Positions 60,360 to 64,000 of a DNA stretch of 64,000 nucleotides are shown piece by piece. The first letter of the stretch is position 1; every line of letters begins with the position of its first letter. The notes beneath the pieces are model-generated. The model did not search any database and was not told the origin of the DNA. It worked only from the letters and a program-made list of their open reading frames with translations. The position numbers and the translations under genes are program-made. Origin of the DNA: Kutzneria sp. CA-103260 (lineage in GTDB: Bacteria; Actinomycetota; Actinomycetes; Mycobacteriales; Pseudonocardiaceae). The stretch is from NCBI RefSeq assembly GCF_018263855.1, contig NZ_CP073318.1, positions 6,076,001-6,140,000 of the forward strand, written 5' to 3'.

Positions 60360-62402
60360 TCAGCCCGAGGACACCGGTGCGCGCGGACTGAGACTGGAGT
60401 CCCCGACGGCGAGCGGGAGGGCGGCGCTGACCCGCCCGCCGCCGGGGCCGGGTCCGCTGCGGCACCAGCCGTCGACCTCGGCGGCGCGTTCGGCCATGGA
60501 AGCGGTGCCGACGCCGGGAAGCCAGGCGGTGGATGAGGTCCCGCCGTTGTCGGTGACCTCGATCAGCAGCTCGTCGGCGACGGAGATCTCCACCCGGGCC
60601 TCGTCGGCGGCGGAATGCCGGGCGGCGTTGGCCAGTGCCTCCACGACGATCCGGTACGCCGCGACCTCGACGGCGGCGGGCAGCTCCAGCCGCCCGTCCG
60701 GGGCGTCGATGATGATGCGCAGCGGGTCGCCGCCAGCCCGGAAGCTGAGCCGATCGGCCTGCTGCCGCAAGGCGTCCACCAGGCCGAGCTCGTCGATCGC
60801 CGGCGGCCGAAGACCTTCCACGAGGCGGCGGATCTCGGTGATGGCCGAGTTGGTGTGTTCCCGGAGCTGCCCGAGCAGTTCCAGCGCCCCGGCCGGCCGG
60901 TCGGCGGCGACGAGGTTGCGGGCGGCGTCGGTGGTGAAGGCCAGGCCGCTCAAGGTCGGGCCGAGCCCGTCGTGCAGATCCCGCCGCAGCCGGCGGCGTT
61001 CCTCCTCCCGCGCCGACACGAGACGTTGCCGCGACGCCTGCAACTCGGCCGACAGCACGGTCGCGCGGACGGCGACGGCCAGCGGCGCGCCCAGGACGCC
61101 GAGCACCCGAAGGTCCTCGGGATCCAGGCGCGACTGTCCCGGCCGGACGCCGACCACCAGTTCCACTTCGCCATTGTCGGAGCTCTGCAGCGGCAGGGCC
61201 TCGAGCCGCGCGGTCGGCTGACCAGATGTCGCGGTTTCTCGCCCGTCCAGTCGGAACGCGGCGTACGGCAACCGCAGCGACTCCCGCACCGCGGTCAGCA
61301 GGTCGTCGAGCGAGCCGGGGTCGCGGCGCAGCCGGTCGCCGAGATGACGCAGCGCCCGCACGGGATCGCCGCGGTCACCGTAGAAGAGACGGTCGATGCC
61401 GCGTTGCAGCCACGCGCGGCCGGGTTGGAACGCGATGGCCACGCCAAGGGCGATCAGGGGTGCGCCGAGGTCGCCGAGCCGGCTCTTGAGCACGAGGTCG
61501 AACACCAGCACCACGCCGCTGTAGAGCAGCACGACGGCCGCCGACAGCAGTAGGTACAGCAGCGTCCGCGAGACGACCAGCTTGATGTCGAACAGCTGGG
61601 GGCGCAGCAGGCCGATGGCCATCGCCACCGGCTGGAGGAAGATCAGGATCTGCAGCGCGGTGGCGCTGATGCCGAACGGCGCCCACGGCACCGCGCACAG
61701 CACGGCCAGCATCAGCCACAGCATCTGCCGCCGCTGCCGCTCGTCGCCGTCCCGGTACCGGACCGCGAGCACGACCACGTCGATCAGCATCGGCACGACG
61801 ATGGCGGCCAGGTCCAGGTGTGGGCGGATCGGCTCCAGCGCGGGAATCGCGAACGCGCCGGTGTACGGGGCCGGGCCGCCGACCGAGTACGGCGAGGTGG
61901 TGATCAGGCTCCACCACTCGAACAGCACGGCGATGACCACGGTCAGCCCGGCGGCCGGCCGGAACCGGCGGGTCAGCGTGCCGGTGGGGAACAGCAGCAG
62001 CGCGAACGGGATGAACAGCCGCAGGCCCAGCGGCCAGGACGCGGTCGCGGCGGTGACGATCCAGCCGAGCGTCGCCTCGGTCCAGCCGTGCCGCAGCCCG
62101 AAGCCGAGCAGGCCGACCAGGAACACGGTGGTGCCGTGGGCCGCGCCACCGCACAGCAGCAGCCACCCGATCGGATTACGCGAACGCCGCCAGGCGACCA
62201 GCACCCCGCACAGCGCGAAGGTCATCGCCAGCAGGCTGTCGGTGACCAGGAAGTTGTCCACGGCCTGGTCGAACGTCCAACCGTCGGCGAACCAGAGGAT
62301 GAGGCCGGCCAGCACCTCGGCGGCGACCACGGTCCAGCCCAGCCAGGCCCACCAGGTCACCCTCCTGGGGGAGCCCCCCTTGCCCCAGCTCACCCCGCAC
62401 AC
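60360..62402 (-). CDS. Multi-pass sensor histidine kinase (HisKA_3 type)
   Basis: 680 residues from a GTG; an internal GTG (VTWWAWLGWTVV) is an alternative. About eight to ten membrane segments fill the first 330 residues. A GAF-like region follows (LDDLLTAVRESLRLPYAAFRL), then the HisKA_3 site RRDLHDGLGPTLSGLAF with the phospho-His, and a C-terminal HATPase with the NAARHSAADEARVEI N box and EVTDNGGTSS. It is the likely partner of the NarL-type regulator downstream. The signal is unknown. Confidence 0.92.
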   Translation of the reverse strand: MCGVSWGKGGSPRRVTWWAWLGWTVVAAEVLAGLILWFADGWTFDQAVDNFLVTDSLLAMTFALCGVLVAWRRSRNPIGWLLLCGGAAHGTTVFLVGLLGFGLRHGWTEATLGWIVTAATASWPLGLRLFIPFALLLFPTGTLTRRFRPAAGLTVVIAVLFEWWSLITTSPYSVGGPAPYTGAFAIPALEPIRPHLDLAAIVVPMLIDVVVLAVRYRDGDERQRRQMLWLMLAVLCAVPWAPFGISATALQILIFLQPVAMAIGLLRPQLFDIKLVVSRTLLYLLLSAAVVLLYSGVVLVFDLVLKSRLGDLGAPLIALGVAIAFQPGRAWLQRGIDRLFYGDRGDPVRALRHLGDRLRRDPGSLDDLLTAVRESLRLPYAAFRLDGRETATSGQPTARLEALPLQSSDNGEVELVVGVRPGQSRLDPEDLRVLGVLGAPLAVAVRATVLSAELQASRQRLVSAREEERRRLRRDLHDGLGPTLSGLAFTTDAARNLVAADRPAGALELLGQLREHTNSAITEIRRLVEGLRPPAIDELGLVDALRQQADRLSFRAGGDPLRIIIDAPDGRLELPAAVEVAAYRIVVEALANAARHSAADEARVEISVADELLIEVTDNGGTSSTAWLPGVGTASMAERAAEVDGWCRSGPGPGGGRVSAALPLAVGDSSLSPRAPVSSG

Positions 62403-62471
62403 GCTACCCAGCGTGCCGCCGCCGGCGTTTTCGGTAGCCGGGTTTTCGGTGGTCGGGTTTCGGCGGCCGGG

Positions 62472-63260
62472 CTACCGCGTTTCCGCCACGTCAGCCAGCA
62501 CCACCGACACGTTGTCCGGGGCGCCGCCCCGCAGCGTGAGGTCGACGAGCCGGTCCACGGCCTGCCCCGGGTCGGCCAGCTCGGCGAGCACGCCGGCGAT
62601 GGTCTCGTCGGTGAGCACGGCGGTCAGGCCGTCGGAGCAGAGCAGGTAGCGGTCGCCGGGCTCGGGCCGCTGGACGAACAGGTCTCCCTCGGCCGGGCCG
62701 CCGGTCTGGATGGCCCGCACCAGCAGGTTGCGGCGCGGGTGGACGGCCGCCTCCTCCTCGGTGACCCGGCCGCTGTCCAGCAGCGACTGGACGAGCGTGT
62801 GGTCCTGGGTCAGCTGCTCGATGTGGCCCGCACGCCAGCGGTAGGCCCGCGAGTCGCCGATGTGCACGCCGTTGAGCACCGCGCCGTCCCACAGCAGGGC
62901 GGTGATCGTGGTGCCCATGCCGGTCATGCCGCTGTCGCGGGCGGCGAGTTCGTTGAGACGGCGGAGCACTTCGCCGACAACCGCGCCGATTGCGGCGGAC
63001 TTGTCAAGAGCGACGGACTTGTCGACTTCGGCGTTTTCCCCGTTTTCCCCGAACTCCCCCGCGGCGACCGCCGCGTCGAGCTCGGCGAGTACCGTCACCG
63101 CGACCGAGCTGGCGACTTCGCCGTGCGCGTGGCCGCCCATGCCGTCGGCCACGGCGATCACGTGCTCGCCCACGTGGACGGCGTCCTGGTTGTAGGCCCG
63201 CAGGCAGCCCGCGTGGGTGCGTGACACGGCGGTCAACCGAAGCTCTGGTGCGTTCGCCAT
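62472..63260 (-). CDS. PP2C-family serine/threonine phosphatase
   Basis: 262 residues. Metal-binding Asp residues appear in RAYNQDAVHV, VIAVADGMGGHAHGEVAS, YLLCSDGLTAVL and GGAPDNVSVVLADV, the complete PP2C set. There is no membrane segment, so it is a soluble cytoplasmic enzyme reversing Ser/Thr kinase action; no kinase gene is in the window. It is divergent from the DNA methylase, with a perfect palindrome in the 74-bp gap. Confidence 0.93.
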   Translation of the reverse strand: MANAPELRLTAVSRTHAGCLRAYNQDAVHVGEHVIAVADGMGGHAHGEVASSVAVTVLAELDAAVAAGEFGENGENAEVDKSVALDKSAAIGAVVGEVLRRLNELAARDSGMTGMGTTITALLWDGAVLNGVHIGDSRAYRWRAGHIEQLTQDHTLVQSLLDSGRVTEEEAAVHPRRNLLVRAIQTGGPAEGDLFVQRPEPGDRYLLCSDGLTAVLTDETIAGVLAELADPGQAVDRLVDLTLRGGAPDNVSVVLADVAETR

Positions 63261-63275
63261 GACACCAGTGAACCA

Positions 63276-63296
63276 CTTGTGAACTGAGTTCACAAG
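63276..63296. promoter_or_regulatory. 21-bp perfect palindrome, putative operator
   Basis: CTTGTGAACT-G-AGTTCACAAG lies between the divergent PP2C and DNA methylase genes. A half-site CTTGTG recurs at 63304-63309. It is the size of a dimer-bound helix-turn-helix operator. Confidence 0.7.
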
Positions 63297-63321
63297 CAAA
63301 ACGCTTGTGCACAGCTGCTGC

Positions 63322-63334
63322 TAATATTTGGTCG
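63322..63334 (+). promoter_or_regulatory. Putative -10 of leaderless DNA methylase gene
   Basis: TAATAT, seven bases, then GTG at 63335; no ribosome site. Confidence 0.5.
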
Positions 63335-64000
63335 GTGAACCCCGACGCCACCGTCAGCGCCGCCGACATCGCCAGACTGGTCGATGTCGGCCGTGCCGCC
63401 GTCAGCAACTGGCGGCGGCGGTTCGACGACTTCCCCCAGCCGGTCGGCGGCAGCGCCGCCAGCCCGCTGTTCTCGTTGAACGAGGTCGAGGCCTGGCTGC
63501 GGCGCAACGGCAAGGCGTTCGAGCTGTCCACCGCCGAACGAACCTGGCAGACGCTGCGTTCCCGCGTCGACGACCTGCGGCTGGGCGACGAGGTCGCCCG
63601 CGCCGGCCTGTTCCTGGCCAGCGGCGGCGGGCTGGACGATCCGCAGCTGGCCCAGTTGCTCAGTCGGCTGGCCGCCGAGCACGGCGCCGCCGAGGCGTTC
63701 GAGCTGATCGTCACCCGCTACCTGGATGCCCACTCCCGGCGGCTGGCCGTCACCCCGCCGGCCGTGGCCGAGCTGATGGTCCGGCTGGCCTGCCCCGACG
63801 GCGGCGTGGTGCTCGACCCGGCCTGCGGCGTCGGCACGCTGCCGATGGCCAGCGCCGCGCACCAGGTCTTCGTACAGGACACTGACCGGGCCGCCATGAT
63901 GATCGCCGCCTGCCGGCTCACGCTGCGCGACACCGACGTCGACATGGTCACCGCCGACTCGCTGCGGCACGACGGCTTCGCCGGCCGGCACGTCGACGCC
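63335..64000 (+). CDS. N6-adenine DNA methylase with N-terminal helix-turn-helix, 3' end outside window
   Basis: The first 222 residues. A helix-turn-helix of excisionase/MerR look opens the protein (VSAADIARLVDVGRAAVSNW, then FPQPVGGSAASPLFSLNEVE). A helical linker follows, then the SAM-binding motif I LDPACGVGTLPMA preceded by TPPAVAELMVRLA, as in type I HsdM-like N6-adenine methylases. The catalytic (N/D)PP(Y/F) motif is expected beyond base 64000. The start is a GTG at leaderless spacing from TAATAT. It may methylate DNA or belong to a defence locus continuing outside the window. Confidence 0.85.
   Translation, partial: MNPDATVSAADIARLVDVGRAAVSNWRRRFDDFPQPVGGSAASPLFSLNEVEAWLRRNGKAFELSTAERTWQTLRSRVDDLRLGDEVARAGLFLASGGGLDDPQLAQLLSRLAAEHGAAEAFELIVTRYLDAHSRRLAVTPPAVAELMVRLACPDGGVVLDPACGVGTLPMASAAHQVFVQDTDRAAMMIAACRLTLRDTDVDMVTADSLRHDGFAGRHVDA

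Overview
The window is about 64 kb of very GC-rich actinobacterial DNA with strong G/C bias at third codon positions. It looks like chromosome from a large-genome filamentous actinomycete. A complete conservon (sensor kinase, roadblock, DUF742, small GTPase), several Tat-exported enzymes, many one- and two-component regulators, a bacterial DMATS-type prenyltransferase and many apparently leaderless genes fit the Pseudonocardiaceae/Streptomyces sphere. The genus is my inference. I saw no rRNA, tRNA, CRISPR array, transposase, integrase or phage gene.

Layout. 1-7.8 kb: the 5' part of an OYE-type flavoenzyme, a divergent SDR/XRE-MmyB pair, then a large secreted GH2 glycosidase behind LacI-type operators and a convergent DUF4097 lipoprotein. 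7.8-17 kb: aldehyde dehydrogenase with divergent MarR, a T-box leader driving an archaeal-type aspartyl-tRNA synthetase, a GT1 glycosyltransferase, a Tat-signal amine oxidase, a LysR/dehydrogenase pair, a LuxR remnant and a sugar isomerase-like TIM barrel. 17-25.7 kb: three GNAT genes (two are tandem paralogues), a CocE hydrolase, nitroreductase plus methyltransferase, a TMEM175 channel, and an MFS/LysR divergent pair. 25.7-33 kb: a two-subunit molybdenum hydroxylase, a dehydrogenase-LacI operon, a FAD monooxygenase with MarR, and an FMN reductase. 33-39.2 kb: a MacB-type ABC export operon divergent from an OmpR/HK two-component system. 39.3-47.5 kb: FAD monooxygenase coupled to recQ, a 1.17 kb non-coding gap, then the conservon and a strong terminator. 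47.5-50.4 kb: a two-gene operon of DMATS prenyltransferase and tryptophanase-family lyase, preceded by a possible 28-residue leader peptide. 50.4-64 kb: RluA pseudouridine synthase, a secreted ricin-lectin/beta-helix protein, a membrane protein, a nuclease-helicase fusion, an NTF2-like protein, an array of short inverted repeats, a NarL-type two-component pair, a PP2C phosphatase, and the start of an N6-adenine DNA methylase.

The most interesting items are: (i) the prenyltransferase-tryptophanase pair, which should make a dimethylallyl-tryptophan and then a prenyl-indole, with its putative Trp-containing leader peptide; (ii) the T-box with an Asp (GAC) specifier over a second-type AspRS; (iii) a family of nested palindromes placed between convergent genes; (iv) an array of TGAGTGGCTCA elements; and (v) a DNA methylase with an N-terminal helix-turn-helix beside a perfect 21-bp palindrome. 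Functions are read from sequence motifs and family knowledge. No database search was run.
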